From assembly GCA_948567375.1 (NCBI GenBank), contig OX419758.1:54813001-54877000 (forward strand): a stretch of DNA of 64,000 nt, written 5' to 3'. Shown here piece by piece: positions 11,931 to 22,226 of the stretch. The notes below the pieces were generated by a model. That model was not told where the DNA came from, searched no databases, and saw only the letters and a list, made by a program, of their open reading frames with translations. The translations under genes and the position numbers were made by a program. The stretch is from Lunularia cruciata (lineage: Eukaryota; Streptophyta; Marchantiopsida; Lunulariales; Lunulariaceae). The first letter of the stretch is position 1, and each line of letters begins with the position of its first letter.

Positions 11931-14241
11931 CAAGTGTGTAAAATTGGCAGTGGGCTCCCAGGTTGCTTCATAGAGGGGGTAACCTTTCCACTGTACTAGA
12001 TAGTCCACCCGTGGATGACGAGTACCACACATGTGTTTTTGGAGAATACGCTCAACTTCATATTCCTCTATGCCATCAATGAGTGTTGGACAAGGTCCAA
12101 TGTCTTGTGTGGAATGACATTGGCCTGATTGGGAAGCATATTTGCATAGTAGGGAAACATGGAACGCTAGATGGACCTTCATGTGTGGTGGTAGCTCAAG
12201 GTGATAGGCCACAACGCCGACTCGACAAAGAATCAAGAAAGGTCCAATAAAACAAGGTCTAAGCTTACAAGGTCCAACTAATGTGAGGTTGGTTGTCGAT
12301 AGCCACAGTTGATCCCCAAAATTGAACTCCATGTGCCTACGGTGGGCATCAACATATTGCTTCTGTCAATTTTTTGCAATCTGTTATTTGTGCTTGGCGC
12401 TCTCTACACCTTTTTGGATTTTAGAAACAAATGTTTTGACTGCATCAACCTTGGTAGCCATTGGATGGATCTTCATCAAGTGAGAAGGTGTGAAGGGATG
12501 CTCACCATACATGAGGAAGAATGGAGTGACCCGGGTGGATGCATTCATTGAATTGTTGTAAGAAAAATCCACCAACAGGAGTAGGGTATCCCACCCCTCT
12601 TGCTTTTCTAAGGTGAAGCTGCGTAACATGTCTTCAATCATGCAATTAGCCTACACTGTTTGTCCATTTATTTGTGGGTGGTAAGTTGTGGATATGGCCA
12701 ACTTGGTTTTTAAGAAACCAAAGAGTGTTTGCCAAAACAAATTGGTGAATTGAGGGCCTCTATCGATGATGAGTACTCTAGACAAGCCATGGTGAGAGAA
12801 GACTGCATTTAAGTATAATTGAGCTAGTTGTGGAGTGATCACATCCTTGGTGGTAGGGCATCCATGAATCATTTTGCTGAGCTGGTCTACAAAGACCACG
12901 ATGGAGTCAAACCTTGAGGTGGTCTTAGGTAATTCACAAACGAGATCCATACGCACTTGTTCCCAACTTTAGGTGGGAGTTGGGAGAGGTTGAAAGAGCC
13001 CTTCAAGAGCTTGATTAGAAGCTTTGTTCTGTTGACAAAGTAGGCAGTTGCGCACGTAGTCTATCACATTGTTGTTCATCTTTGGCCAATAGTAATAGCG
13101 TTGGACAATATCCAAGGTCTTGTCAACTCCGACATGACCTACAATGGCCGAATGATGACATTTTGCTAGAATGGTGGTGCATAATTCTGGGACATTTGAG
13201 ATCCACAATCTACCATCACAAAAGGTGAGTCCTTGGGTGCTGGTGATTCCTTTGGATGATTGCGCTTCTACAATCTGTGGATTAGTTTTTGTAGCAACCA
13301 GAATCTTTGGCCAAAATTTAGGGTTAATCTTAACCTCTACCACCAAGTTGTTTGCCATTGACATGCGGGTGAATGCATATGCAAGTTGCTTCTTACCTTC
13401 TACGTAGGTGATTGTCATGTTGAAGCGTTGTCACCACTCTGCCCACTGAATCTAGCAATGAGATAGATCTTTCTACGTCTTGAGGTAGACTAGAGGTTTG
13501 TGGTCTATCTTTACTACAAATGCCTTCTTGCCTAGATAGTGCTCCAAATGCTTGGTTGCAAGAACGATGGCCAACTCTTCTCGTTTTGGGGTGTGGTAGT
13601 TGCACTTTGCCGGTAATAACTTTTGAGAGAAATATGCAATTGGATGCCATCCGTCATGCCACTCTTGTTATAAGATTGCTCCTATTGCTATGCTTGATGC
13701 ATCTATAGCCAACTTGATTGGACGTTTTGGGTCATACCACTTCAAGATTGGTGCATGTAGCAAGGCAGCTTTCAATTCTTGAAATGCCAAATCTTGTGCG
13801 GTTCCTCATGTCCACTTCTTCCCCTTGGCAAGTAGTGCCGTTAAAGGTTGTGCAACCTTGGAGAAGTCCTTGACAAATCTAGATTGAATCTCGTCAACCC
13901 CAAAAAGCTCTTAAGTTGAGTTCGATCTTTTTGGGCACTCTATTTTTGAATGACCTCTATTTTATCTGTCAATACTTGAATGCCCTCTACACTTCCACTA
14001 TGCCCCGAGTAGTCTACTTTAGACTTGCCAAACTCACACTTTGAGATTTTGGCATACAATCAATTTTGTCTTAGAATTTGGAGGACCTCTCGTAGATGTT
14101 GTTTGTGTTCCATCATTATGCTACTATATACTAAGATTTTGTCTAAGAAGACGATAACAAACTTATACAAGTATGGACAAAATATGTCATTCATTAGACT
14201 CATGAAAGTGGCAGGTGCATCGGTGATGCCAAAAGGCATCA
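11907..14241 (-). pseudogene. Element B pol, 3' part: RT end, RNase H, integrase, chromodomain
   Basis: Starting at 14241: [12 protein letters not shown] and [12 protein letters not shown] (the RT active site, normally FLDDI, is FLDKI here). RNase H follows at about 13830-13400 (LAIDASSIAIGAIL, KREELAIVLATKHLEHYL). The integrase zinc finger (HHSAIVGHVG...CLLCQQNKAS) lies near 13140-13000. The integrase core (LVCELPKT, then IIDRGPQF, then NGQTV where an E is expected) spans 12956-12650. A GPF/Y-like segment and a chromodomain (YEVERIL...YLVQWKGYPLYEATWEP) lie at about 12260-11940. Stops and shifts are scattered throughout, so no functional enzyme is made. The chromodomain places it among chromoviruses, which target heterochromatin marks in known cases. 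Confidence 0.85.
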
Positions 14242-14311
14242 TGTAACAATATGGAGTTTAGTGGCGAAGTTAGTCGGGCTTACAAAGTAGAGAATAAGAC
14301 AAAATAGCCTA

Positions 14312-14533
14312 GAATATTCTAGAAGCATCTAAGAAGCTTCTTAGGAAGCTTCCCAACTAGTTAACTTGCGCCCTAAGCAGGTAGCTTCTAGAAGGAAGCT
14401 TCTAGAAGCTTCTAACTAGCTTAGCTTGCACGCCAAGTAGGCGGCTTCTAGAAGGAAGCTTCTTGAGAAGCTTCCTAGTTAACTTGGCTTGCACTCCAAG
14501 AAAGCGGCTCAAGGAAACTTCTTGAGAAGCTTC
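14312..14533 (+). promoter_or_regulatory. Heat-shock-element (HSE) array in the LTR promoter
   Basis: A perfect four-unit HSE, GAAGCTTCTAGAAGCTTC, sits at 14395-14412, and a perfect three-unit HSE, GAATATTCTAGAA, at 14312-14324. Two gapped clusters (GAAnnTTC, four bases, GAAnnTTC) sit at 14455-14474 and 14514-14533. All lie within about 240 bp upstream of the TATA box. The consensus bound by heat-shock factor trimers is alternating nGAAn and nTTCn pentamers, so the match is exact. The same array is in the 3' LTR, and the four-unit HSE also survives in element C's 3' LTR at 40719-40736. Heat-responsive transcription is inference. Confidence 0.7.
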
Positions 14534-14552
14534 AAGGGTCTTGTATGCTACC

Positions 14553-14560
14553 TATAAATA
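14553..14560 (+). promoter_or_regulatory. LTR TATA box
   Basis: TATAAATA, 20 bp downstream of the last HSE pair and about 105 bp before the LTR end, a normal place for the U3/R boundary of a plant LTR. Confidence 0.7.
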
Positions 14561-14665
14561 CCAAGGCCGAAGCTCATGCTAGGCATTCGGAGTTTTTCCT
14601 CATTCAAGTGTCCCAATATGAGCTTCCATTCTCCTATTTCTCTCCTCGGTTTTGGTCTTTTACAT

Positions 14666-14677
14666 TGGTATCAGAGC
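14666..14677 (+). promoter_or_regulatory. Primer binding site, initiator tRNA-Met type
   Basis: TGGTATCAGAGC starts two bases after the 5' LTR. It is the usual complement of the 3' end of plant initiator tRNA-Met and primes minus-strand synthesis. Confidence 0.9.
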
Positions 14678-14936
14678 GAGGTTTGGGATGGATGGAATTT
14701 ATGGACCACCAAATCCACTTCCGCCAAACCATTGGGACTTTCGTATCCAGATATTACCAAAGCATCGTTTCACACAATTCATCACCTCACGCTTTGGGCA
14801 AGATTTTCTACATATGATCACCGTGTCAGAGGAACCCTTGATACTTCCAGTTGTAACTTATGGAGAACGGTGGACGTGTTGTATCTACGTGTTAATCAAC
14901 TAGATAAATTGCAGGTAGTGGAATAGAGTAGTAGCG

Positions 14937-15836
14937 ATGGCGGCAATACTGGATGTTATCCTTGCAATGCAACAACAAATCGAGCATCTTACTCGATTGT
15001 TGGATGAACGAGACCAGCAACGACAAGAACAGATAGACAGAGCGCCAATTCGAGATGGAGAAGATTGCATTCGATTTCCGAAACCCAAGGTGTTTGAAGG
15101 CAAGAATGTTCCAGGCACAGTGGAGAATTTTGTGTTTGACTGTGAACGTTACTTTGAAGCCACCAATCTTCAAGACGAGCGGAAACAAATTCTCTTGGCT
15201 TCTAGCCAATTGGATGGAGTGGCAAAACTTTGGTGGCGATTCCGAGTAGAAAGAGCTGAACGACAAATTGTTACACCAATTTTTACATGGGCAGAATTCA
15301 AGGATGCAATACTTGGTCGATTTCAGACTATAAATGCCACCCGAGCTGCACGAGATAAATTGGCGGAGTTGAGGCAGATTGGCTCAGTGAGAAGCTACAT
15401 CACACAATTTCAGAATATCATCATGCAAATTCCAGATATCCAAGAAGGTGAAGTTCTGGATCGATTTGTGCGAGGATTGAAGTCACGAACCAGATTGGAA
15501 GTGACCATGCGAGAGCCACAGAATGTAGAACAAGCCATGCAATTGGCTGAGCGTTTTGATTCCTTAGTTGCGACAACTTGGTCTCGACCTCGACCTACAT
15601 AAAACCCACCAGTACCACGAGTGGAAGAACCGGTACCAATGGAGATTGATGCTATCCAACGAAGACCACTTGGCACAGTAGATAGAGAAAGATTACGACA
15701 AAATGGAGGTTGTTTTTATTGTCGCCAGTTGGGGCATCGCATTGCTGAATGTCCACTCAAGAATGGACGACCTCGACAAGTTGCCCAAGTGGAGGTTGTG
15801 GAGCGGAATGATCAGGGAAACGAGGAATCCCAGTAG
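14937..15836 (+). pseudogene. Element A gag, one in-frame stop
   Basis: ATG at 14937. About 222 residues (capsid-type retrotransposon gag region: FVFDCERYFEATN, KLWWRFRVE, GRFQTINATRAARDKL, MQLAERFDSL) end at a TAA at 15600-15602. The same frame continues for about 78 residues with a CCHC zinc knuckle, CFYCRQLGHRIAECP (C-x2-C-x4-H-x4-C), at about 15711-15760, and stops at 15836. Gag packages the element RNA. The stop separates the capsid part from the RNA-binding knuckle, so full-length gag would need read-through or supply in trans. Confidence 0.85.
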
Positions 15837-15862
15837 GAGATTTCGAGCTGCCTACTGGGAGC

Positions 15863-16240
15863 TTGATTAGTTCCAATGGGATTGAAGGCTCGACCTATGC
15901 AAGTTTGCTTCACTTGCAAGGTATGATATCTAATCGGGGTTGTAGAATTTTGGTTGATTCTGGAAGTTCAGAGAATTGCATGTCTATGCAAGTAGCAAAG
16001 GAATTGGGTATTCCTATCAAGCCAGTGATTGGAAGTAGTTTGATGATGGCGGATGGTAGAAAGGGTTCTGCATTCCGCACCTTGCATCCTGTTACCTTCA
16101 AGATTGGGAAGGAGTATTTGGAGTGTATGAGGTTTGTAGTGGCACCTCTACACTATGATATCATTCTGGGTCTACCTTGGCTTGAATGTCATAAGGTTCA
16201 ATTTGATTGGACCCGACACCAAATTCACGTACAACACTAA
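15863..16240 (+). pseudogene. Element A aspartic protease segment
   Basis: Open segment of 125 residues in a different frame from gag and the same frame as the downstream pol. It carries the protease active site ILVDSGSSENCMS and the flap/C-terminal strand DIILGLPWLECHKVQFDW. It ends in TAA at 16238-16240, where the related element C has CAA, so this stop is a C-to-T change. The protease cleaves the gag-pol polyprotein in known family members. Here it is cut off from RT by this stop and by TGA codons at 16253-16255 and 16340-16342. Confidence 0.8.
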
Positions 16241-16297
16241 GGTAGGAATTTCTGATTAGGTTGTCTGGCACCTCTGAGTAAGACACCTAAGAATAGT

Positions 16298-16477
16298 CAG
16301 TCCCAAGATGGGAAGTTTGTCGAGAAGGTAGCCATAGAGTGAATCTGGAAGGGAGATGAGTCCCAAGATGGGAAGTTTGCCAGGAAGGCAACCATGGAGC
16401 AAGCTCGGAAGAGAGATGAGTCCCTAGAAGGGAAGTTTGTTAATGAAGCAGCCATAGAGCAAGCTTTAGAGGAAGAT
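16298..16477 (+). repeat. 60-bp tandem repeat, three units, in the protease-RT linker
   Basis: Units start at 16298, 16358 and 16418, each beginning with a (C/G)AGTCCC-like word and encoding about 20 residues of the form (E/Q)S-GKF--A-EQA. Unit 1 contains a TGA. Element C has only two units at the equivalent place (about 45020-44880). Confidence 0.9.
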
Positions 16478-19129
16478 AAGTCTGTATTCACAGTGTGGAT
16501 CAAGCCGATTGCACAAGAACAATCTGAGGAGGGCCAAGTGCCGCATCAAGCGACGGTTGATCGGATAGTTCAAGAGTTTGCAGATGTGTTTCCGGATGAT
16601 CTGCCAAAGGGATTACCCTTTGATCGAGGTATGCCCTTCAAGATCGAGTTATTGCCAGGGAGTACTCTAGTGAGTAGACCAATCTATCGGCTCTCACCAA
16701 AGGAGTTGGAGGAGTTGCGAACAACACTTACAGAGTTGTTGGAGAAGGATTTCATACAACATAGTACCTCTCCTTGGGGAGCACCGGTACTATTTGTTCC
16801 AAAGAAGGATGGAGGACTTCGTTTCTGTATTGATTACCGTGGGCTCAATAAGCAAACCGTGAAGAATGCATATCCCTTGCCTCGGATTGATGACTTGCTT
16901 GATCAATTAAGTGGAGCACGATACTTTTCCAAGCTAGATCTTCGTAGCGGCTATTGGCAAATTCCTATTGAAGGAGAGGACGTGAAAAAGACTGCCTTTC
17001 ATACAAGGTATGGACATTTTGAGTGGAGAGTTCTACCTTTCGGACTCACTAATGCTCCAGCAGTCTTCATGGATCAGATGCATCGGGTGTTGGAGGGGCT
17101 ATTGGATCAGTCTGTGGTAGTGTTCTTAGATGATATCTTATTCTATAGTAGGACAGAGGCAGAACACATGAATCATGTGCGAGAAGTCCTAAGACGACTA
17201 CGACAGTGGAAATTTTATTGCAAGAAGTCAAAGTGTGCTTTTTGGCAAAAGGAGGTTACCTTCTTGGGTCATAAGATCTCATCAGAGGGGATCAAGATGG
17301 AAGAAGAGAAGATCAAGGCCATTACTGATTGGCCTACCCCAAAGGATGCTACCAAAGTACGAGCGTTCAACGGATTGGCCAGTTTTTACCGACGGTTCAT
17401 CCACTATTATGCTCACGTGGCTGCACCATTGACTGACCTCTTGGGAAAGAACTCGAGCTTCCAATGGACCACCAAGCATGAAGAAGCATTCCAGAAGTTA
17501 AAGCATATGGTGTCTTCAAGACCCATTCTTCAACCATATGATCCTCAACTACCTTGTGTGGTTGATTTTGATGCTTCTAACTTTGCAATTGGAGCTGTGT
17601 TGCAACAAGAATTTCCAGATGGACTACATCCTATTGCCTTTGTGTCTCGCCGACTAAATACAACTGAAAGAAATTACTCTGCTCGAGATCGGGAACAACT
17701 TGCAATGGTATATGCCACCAAGGTATGGAGGCATTATCTCTTGGGGAAACAAGTGATCATGCGAACTGATCACAAGCCATTGTTGCAAACCTTACACCTA
17801 GAGCACATGAAGAGTCGACATCATCGATGGGAAGAGCAACTCCAATTGTTCGACATCAAACTTGAGTACAAACCAGGTCGGTTCTATGTCGTCCCTGATG
17901 CTCTATCACGACGACCTGATTTGAAGTCTCTTCCTCTCATTGCGGCAGCAATTATGACGGTGTCAATTGATCCCAAGATTCATAACGAGCTTCGGTTAGC
18001 CCTACAGCAAGATCCCTTCTTCCAAATGGTACACGGTCGTCTAACAGCACGTGACAAGGAGTACAACACCTTCTCCTTCAAGGAAGGCCTTTTATTCCAT
18101 GCAGACCAGATCTATGTTCCAACCAAAGGTGATCTTCGACTTGTGCGCCTTCAAGAAGCCCATGATTTACCAATAGCTGGTCACATGGGAGTGGACAAGA
18201 CCTTGGGCACCCTCCAACGCCAATGGTGGTGGCCCAACATGACACAAGATGTTCGAGACTTTGTCCGATCATGTGAGAGTTGCCAACGGAACAAGGCCAG
18301 CAACCAGAAGCCGAGTGGACTCCTTCAACCACTCGCCATTCCATCCGCTCATTGGGAGCATGTGAGCTTGGATCTCATCACATCCTTGCCAAAGACAAAA
18401 CAAGGACACACCGCAATTGTGGTGTTTGTGGATAAGCTTAGTAAGCAAATCCACTTGGCACCAACCTGTGATACCGTGGATGCTCCAACCTTAGCGCAAA
18501 TCTACTTTGACAATGTCTTCAAGCATCATGGGATGCCACGTGTACTCATCTCCGACCGTGATCCTCGATTTACCGGGAAGTTTTGGCAAGCACTCTTCCA
18601 GATACTCGGCACCAAGCTTGCTTTGTCCACGGCCTATCATCCTCAAACTGATGGACAAACCGAACGCGCCAATCGTACATTGGAGGATATGTTGCAGGCC
18701 TTTGTCAATGTCCACCATACCAACTGGGATGAATGTCTTGCAGGTGCAGAATTTGCCTACAACAATTCCAAACAGGCAAGCACTGGATTTTCTCCCTTCT
18801 TTCTCAATTTTGGCCAAGATCCGCTTGTTCCAGATTCTCTTCTTGCTCCCCCTCCCTCTCAGGTTCCTCATACTTCTACATTCTTGACCATTATATCCCA
18901 ATCTCTCCAACAAGCCAAATCTCACCTCCTTGTTGCTCAGAATCGCCAAAAACAATATGCAGACCATCATCGTCGTGATCTCACCTTTGAAGTTGGTGAT
19001 AAAGTCATGCTATCCTCTAGTAACCTCCCTCTCCCACTTGATACCCAAGTTCGTAAACTTGCTCCTAATTGGATAGGACCCTTTGATATCACCCACATTA
19101 TCTCTCCTGTTGCTTATCGTCTTGCCTAA
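16394..19129 (+). CDS. Element A pol ORF: RT, RNase H, integrase (911 residues)
   Basis: One open frame with all three enzyme domains. [11 protein letters not shown] near residue 144, [11 protein letters not shown], and the active site [11 protein letters not shown] near residue 243. RNase [15 protein letters not shown] near residue 390 and the HHRWEEQL segment. Integrase: zinc finger HDLPIAGH...CESC (about 589-630) and core D (SLDLITSLP, about 659), D (SDRDPRF, about 720) and E ([12 protein letters not shown], about 756), with 35 residues between the last D and E. A GPY-type module (NWIGPF) lies near residue 893. Catalytic residues look intact. The ATG used is simply the first in an upstream-open frame; in an undamaged relative this would be part of a larger polyprotein. 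A TAA at 19127 cuts it from the chromodomain. Confidence 0.92.
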   Translation: MEQARKRDESLEGKFVNEAAIEQALEEDKSVFTVWIKPIAQEQSEEGQVPHQATVDRIVQEFADVFPDDLPKGLPFDRGMPFKIELLPGSTLVSRPIYRLSPKELEELRTTLTELLEKDFIQHSTSPWGAPVLFVPKKDGGLRFCIDYRGLNKQTVKNAYPLPRIDDLLDQLSGARYFSKLDLRSGYWQIPIEGEDVKKTAFHTRYGHFEWRVLPFGLTNAPAVFMDQMHRVLEGLLDQSVVVFLDDILFYSRTEAEHMNHVREVLRRLRQWKFYCKKSKCAFWQKEVTFLGHKISSEGIKMEEEKIKAITDWPTPKDATKVRAFNGLASFYRRFIHYYAHVAAPLTDLLGKNSSFQWTTKHEEAFQKLKHMVSSRPILQPYDPQLPCVVDFDASNFAIGAVLQQEFPDGLHPIAFVSRRLNTTERNYSARDREQLAMVYATKVWRHYLLGKQVIMRTDHKPLLQTLHLEHMKSRHHRWEEQLQLFDIKLEYKPGRFYVVPDALSRRPDLKSLPLIAAAIMTVSIDPKIHNELRLALQQDPFFQMVHGRLTARDKEYNTFSFKEGLLFHADQIYVPTKGDLRLVRLQEAHDLPIAGHMGVDKTLGTLQRQWWWPNMTQDVRDFVRSCESCQRNKASNQKPSGLLQPLAIPSAHWEHVSLDLITSLPKTKQGHTAIVVFVDKLSKQIHLAPTCDTVDAPTLAQIYFDNVFKHHGMPRVLISDRDPRFTGKFWQALFQILGTKLALSTAYHPQTDGQTERANRTLEDMLQAFVNVHHTNWDECLAGAEFAYNNSKQASTGFSPFFLNFGQDPLVPDSLLAPPPSQVPHTSTFLTIISQSLQQAKSHLLVAQNRQKQYADHHRRDLTFEVGDKVMLSSSNLPLPLDTQVRKLAPNWIGPFDITHIISPVAYRLA

Positions 19130-19138
19130 CCTTGTTAC

Positions 19139-19528
19139 ATGTGTATCCATCCTGTCTTTCATATTTCCAAGTTGAAACCCTTTGTTCCTAACCCTTCTTC
19201 CTTTTCCTCTCGAGTCCAACCTCCCCCTCTTCTTGTCCCTATCAATGATCATGAGGAGTACGAAGTTGATCGTATCCTTGCGCGTCGCCATATTCAACGA
19301 GGCCGTCACCAACATACGGAGTACAAGGTCCTTTGGAAAGGGTATCCCCTTCATGATGCTACATGGGAACCTCTTTCTCACCTCCAGAATGCACAGATGG
19401 CCATCAAGGAATTCGAAGCTTCACTGGCGACGAGGACGTCACCAACTAGTGGCGGGGGAATATGTAACAATATGGAGTTTAGTGACGAAGTTAGTCGGGC
19501 TTACGAAGTAGAGAATAAGACAAAATAG
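19139..19528 (+). pseudogene. Element A chromodomain tail of pol
   Basis: Same frame as the pol ORF, separated by the TAA at 19127-19129 (element C has TTG at that codon). It begins with the conserved HPVFHISKLKPF segment and contains a chromodomain, EEYEVDRILARR...EYKVLWKGYPLHDATWEP. The frame runs into the 3' LTR and ends there at 19528. Chromodomains steer integration to marked chromatin in chromoviruses. Here the domain would only be joined to integrase by read-through. Confidence 0.85.
19450..19462 (+). promoter_or_regulatory. Polypurine tract before the 3' LTR
   Basis: TGGCGGGGGAATA immediately precedes TGTAAC of the 3' LTR, in the right place to prime plus-strand DNA. The equivalent TATTCCTCCACCAC follows element C's 3' LTR on the plus strand. 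Confidence 0.7.
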
Positions 19529-19885
19529 CCTAGAATATTCTAGAAGCATCTAAGAAGCTTCTTAGGAAGCTTCCCAACTAGTTAACTTGCGCCCTAAGCA
19601 GGTAGCTTCTAGAAGGAAGCTTCTAGAAGCTTCTAACTAGCTTAGCTTGCATGCCAAGTAGGCGGCTTCTAGAAGGAAGCTTCTTGAGAAGCTTCCTAGT
19701 TAACTTGGCTTGCACTCCAAGAAAGCGGCTCAAGGAAACTTCTTGAGAAGCTTCAAGGGTCTTGTATGCTACCTATAAATACCAAGGCCGAAGCTCATGC
19801 TAGGCATTCGGAGTTTTTCCTCATTCAAGTGTCCCAATATGAGCTTCCATTCTCCTATTTCTCTCCTCGGTTTTGGTCTTTTACA
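19463..19885 (+). repeat. Element A 3' LTR (423 bp)
   Basis: Same length as the 5' LTR with three transitions between them. Followed directly by the target duplication CATCA at 19886-19890. The heat-shock-element array is unchanged. Confidence 0.97.
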
Positions 19886-20860
19886 CATCACAAGATACTA
19901 GAAGTGGCCATACTTGGTTTGAAAGGCAATTTTGTACACATCTTCCTCTACAATTTGGATTTGATTGTAACCACTCCGCAAGTCCAATTTAGTGAAGTAT
20001 CTTACTCCATGGAGTTGATCAAACAGGTCATCCATGCGAGGTAAGGGGTATTTTTTCTTCACTGTTAGCTGATTGAGACCCCGATAGTCAATGAACATGC
20101 GCATTGTACCGTCCTTCTTCTTCACAAACAAGACATGAGCCCCATATGGAGATACGCTAGGTTGGATGAACCCTTTCTGCAGCATCTCCTCAATTTGAGT
20201 CTTACACTCCTCTAACTCATGAGGTGATAGGCGATATAGGACCTTACATGGAGGTGTCTTCTCCGGGAGTGTCTCAATTTTATGAGCTACTCTCCTTTTT
20301 GGTGGTAATCCTGAGGGTAGATCATCGAGAAAGACATCTTGAAACACATCCACCACATCCTTCAATTTCTCAAGAATTTTTCCATCAAGTTGTGCACTCT
20401 GGACTTCTCTTATTAGAGCCATGAAACATCTATTGGTCTTACAGACTGTTGCTGCCCTATGACATATAGAGGTAGTTCTTGCTTGTGTGAATTTTCTTTA
20501 ACCCCGATGATTGACCATTAGTGGGTTCTCATTAATTTCTTCCTCTAATCTACCATAGGGTTGTAATGCTCCATCCATGGGATGCATAAGATTGCATAAT
20601 AATGAGCTAATTGTATCACTGGCCACTCAATTGCTTCCTGATATTCTTTTATAGAGAGTGTTACCCATCTAGGAAATGATTGAATCCTCTTTGTTTGCCC
20701 ATTGAGTAACTCTACTTCTTCACTTCCTTCTATCTTTAGATCCATTCACAATCTTATTGCAATAGAGCGAGACAAGAAATTCTCTGTTGCTCCCAGATCT
20801 ATTAATACTCTCACTTGATTGCCTTCTAGGGCCACATTCATGACAATCAATTGTGAGGTG
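19886..20860 (-). pseudogene. Element B pol, 5' part: protease and RT start
   Basis: From 20860 downward: protease active-site region VRVLIDLGATENFLS (family norm is DSGAT, so the serine is lost), then ILCIPWMEHYNPMVD. After stops comes the RT start, 20422-19898: [62 protein letters not shown] and KTKYGHF-type residues. A TAG follows YGHF just before the element A insertion point. Sequence upstream of the protease is absent. Confidence 0.85.
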
Positions 20861-21256
20861 AGCCTTTTCTCCGATTGGGAGGGGGGAGGGAATGTGCATA
20901 TTTTTAGGCCTAATTTATCTATTTAGGACTCCAAATTGCCTTCAAAGATTTCAGGCATATTTCAATTCATATTCTATTAGTAGAAGTCTCCTTTTGGTGA
21001 TACCTCTTTCTGATCTGTTTAGTCCATCATGTGTACCAACCCGATTCCAAACCAAACCAATTCTCACCTTTAAATCATATGTCTAGCTATTGGTTCTAAA
21101 GTTTCCAAGTCTATTTTGGTTTCTACCCTAGCAGTAGATGTACTCTTTTGGTGATACTTCTATCTGATCTATTTTGACCATCATGTATAACATCATTCTA
21201 GATGTTAGCAAACCAAATTTCACATCTAGATCATATGGCTACCTCTTTGTATTACA
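20861..21256 (-). repeat. Element B 5' LTR remnant
   Basis: On the plus strand it matches the last 380 bp or so of the B-type solo LTR (52741-53122), ending ...CTTTGTATTACA at 21256. The part that would adjoin the PBS is gone. Confidence 0.75.
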
Positions 21257-21716
21257 TCATTACATGTACATTTCTAAATATCTAAGTTTAACTTTTTTCC
21301 ATGTTTCTCTCCTTTCTTATGATCATCAAAAAAGTTATATTTTCTATCATAGTTTAAAATAAGTTGAAAATCAAAGACTAAACAAAAAAAATCAAAGTAT
21401 TGGCAAAACAAGAAAACATTCCAAAGACTACAATTCCAACAAGAATGGGTTAGAAATGGCTAGATTTGAAGAGAAGTGTCACAAATTGCAGTTCTTTACT
21501 ATTATCTATTTAATCTTGTGTGAAAGAACCACTTCAAGAAGAGTGTAATGATACCATAAAGGCACACTTTAGAACATAGAGAACAATCAAAAGATCACAA
21601 TCACTAAAGAAAAATTCTAACTATAACCTTGAGGTGATGATCCAATCAACTCTAAAGAGACTTCTTCTACTACAATGGTTAGTATTCCAAGGCTTGCATT
21701 CTAAACTTTCTATAAG
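21257..21716. other. Unassigned stretch
   Basis: AT-rich. ATGATACCAT near 21548 looks like a weak reverse-complement PBS word, but no LTR could be tied to it. Confidence 0.35.
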
Positions 21717-22226
21717 TGTAATGCCATTAGCTAGACAAAGTATCTAAAAGTAAAAATTTGCTTGGTAATTTGCTTTGCTTGGTATCTTTAGAGATGTTGA
21801 CCATGATTGTCTTAGTAGATCAAATAGACGAGTCACTTAAAGAAGGCTTCCACCAATAGTGCAGAGGTAAAAAAACCACTAAAAATGTCAGAGCCAATTC
21901 TGGTAGCATAAAAGAGAAAATTAGGCCTCAAAAAATGGAATCTTACCTCCTTAGAAGAAAATCTGTTACTAACTCCTCCTCAGTTTTTATGGTCAAAAAC
22001 TTCCTAGTGGTATCTCTTCCTTGCTATTATGAGCTTTGTAAAGAAAGATTCCCAAAAGATTCCCTTTGGTCAAACTTGTTTGACCAAGCAATCCATGTAT
22101 CTAATCTATGTGTGTAGGTTCCCTAAAAGCAATACTTTTGCTCTATAGTAAAAATAGAGTGCTCCTTTGGGGCTTTAGAGGGTTGGGAATTCCAATATTG
22201 TGTGCCTCTATCTTCAGATTATTACA
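21717..22226 (+). mobile_element. Solo LTR related to the B-type LTR (510 bp)
   Basis: Starts TGTAATGCC, ends ATTATTACA, and is flanked by a perfect 5-bp duplication ATAAG (21712-21716 and 22227-22231). Its middle matches the B-type LTR near 43950-44130 (TTAGGCCTCAAAAA, then GATTCCC..AAGATTCCCT..GGTCAAAC). It is the usual product of recombination between the two LTRs of one element. Confidence 0.8.

Larger units (their letters stand above)
14242..14664 (+). repeat. Element A 5' LTR (423 bp)
   Basis: Begins TGTAACAATATGG and ends GGTCTTTTACA directly before the PBS. It differs from the 3' LTR at three positions (G/A, A/G, C/T). The U3 part is built from repeated GAAGCTTC blocks and includes a TATA box at 14553. 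Confidence 0.97.
14242..19885 (+). mobile_element. Element A: young full-length Ty3/gypsy chromovirus nested in element B
   Basis: Complete structure of 5,644 bp. The two 423-bp LTRs start TGTAAC, end TTTACA and differ at 3 sites, all transitions. The PBS matches initiator tRNA-Met. Gag, protease, RT, RNase H, integrase and chromodomain follow in order, then a purine-rich tract before the 3' LTR. The 5-bp target duplication CATCA is perfect (14237-14241 and 19886-19890) and lies inside element B's RT, whose frame resumes on either side. In spite of the LTR identity the coding region has five in-frame stops, so the protein set is defective. The LTR carries heat-shock-element arrays. Confidence 0.97.
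11711..21256 (-). mobile_element. Element B: dead Ty3/gypsy chromovirus, split by element A
   Basis: Minus-strand order is partial 5' LTR (21256-20861), protease, RT (interrupted at 19886/14241 by element A), RNase H, integrase, chromodomain and partial 3' LTR (11930-11711). The LTRs are recognised from the complete B-type solo LTR at 52381-53122. The 5' LTR joins directly to the protease, so the PBS and gag are deleted. The chromodomain runs straight into the LTR body, so the polypurine tract and LTR start are deleted. The flanks TCGAT (11706-11710) and TCATT (21257-21261) agree at 3 of 5 positions, so the original target duplication is unproven. Confidence 0.85.

Noticed and set aside
17282-17479. 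Minus-strand open frames inside element A (also 18078-18344, 18491-18970, 19010-19381)
   Set aside because: They are reverse shadows of the pol ORF, with low-complexity or unrecognisable products; the plus-strand frame has all catalytic motifs.
11706-21261. A target duplication TCGAT/TCATT for element B
   Set aside because: Only 3 of 5 bases agree, and no independent empty-site sequence supports it.
21540-21560. A PBS-like ATGATACCAT with an LTR to the right
   Set aside because: The following sequence matches none of the LTR families, and the nearby solo LTR has its own perfect ATAAG flanks.
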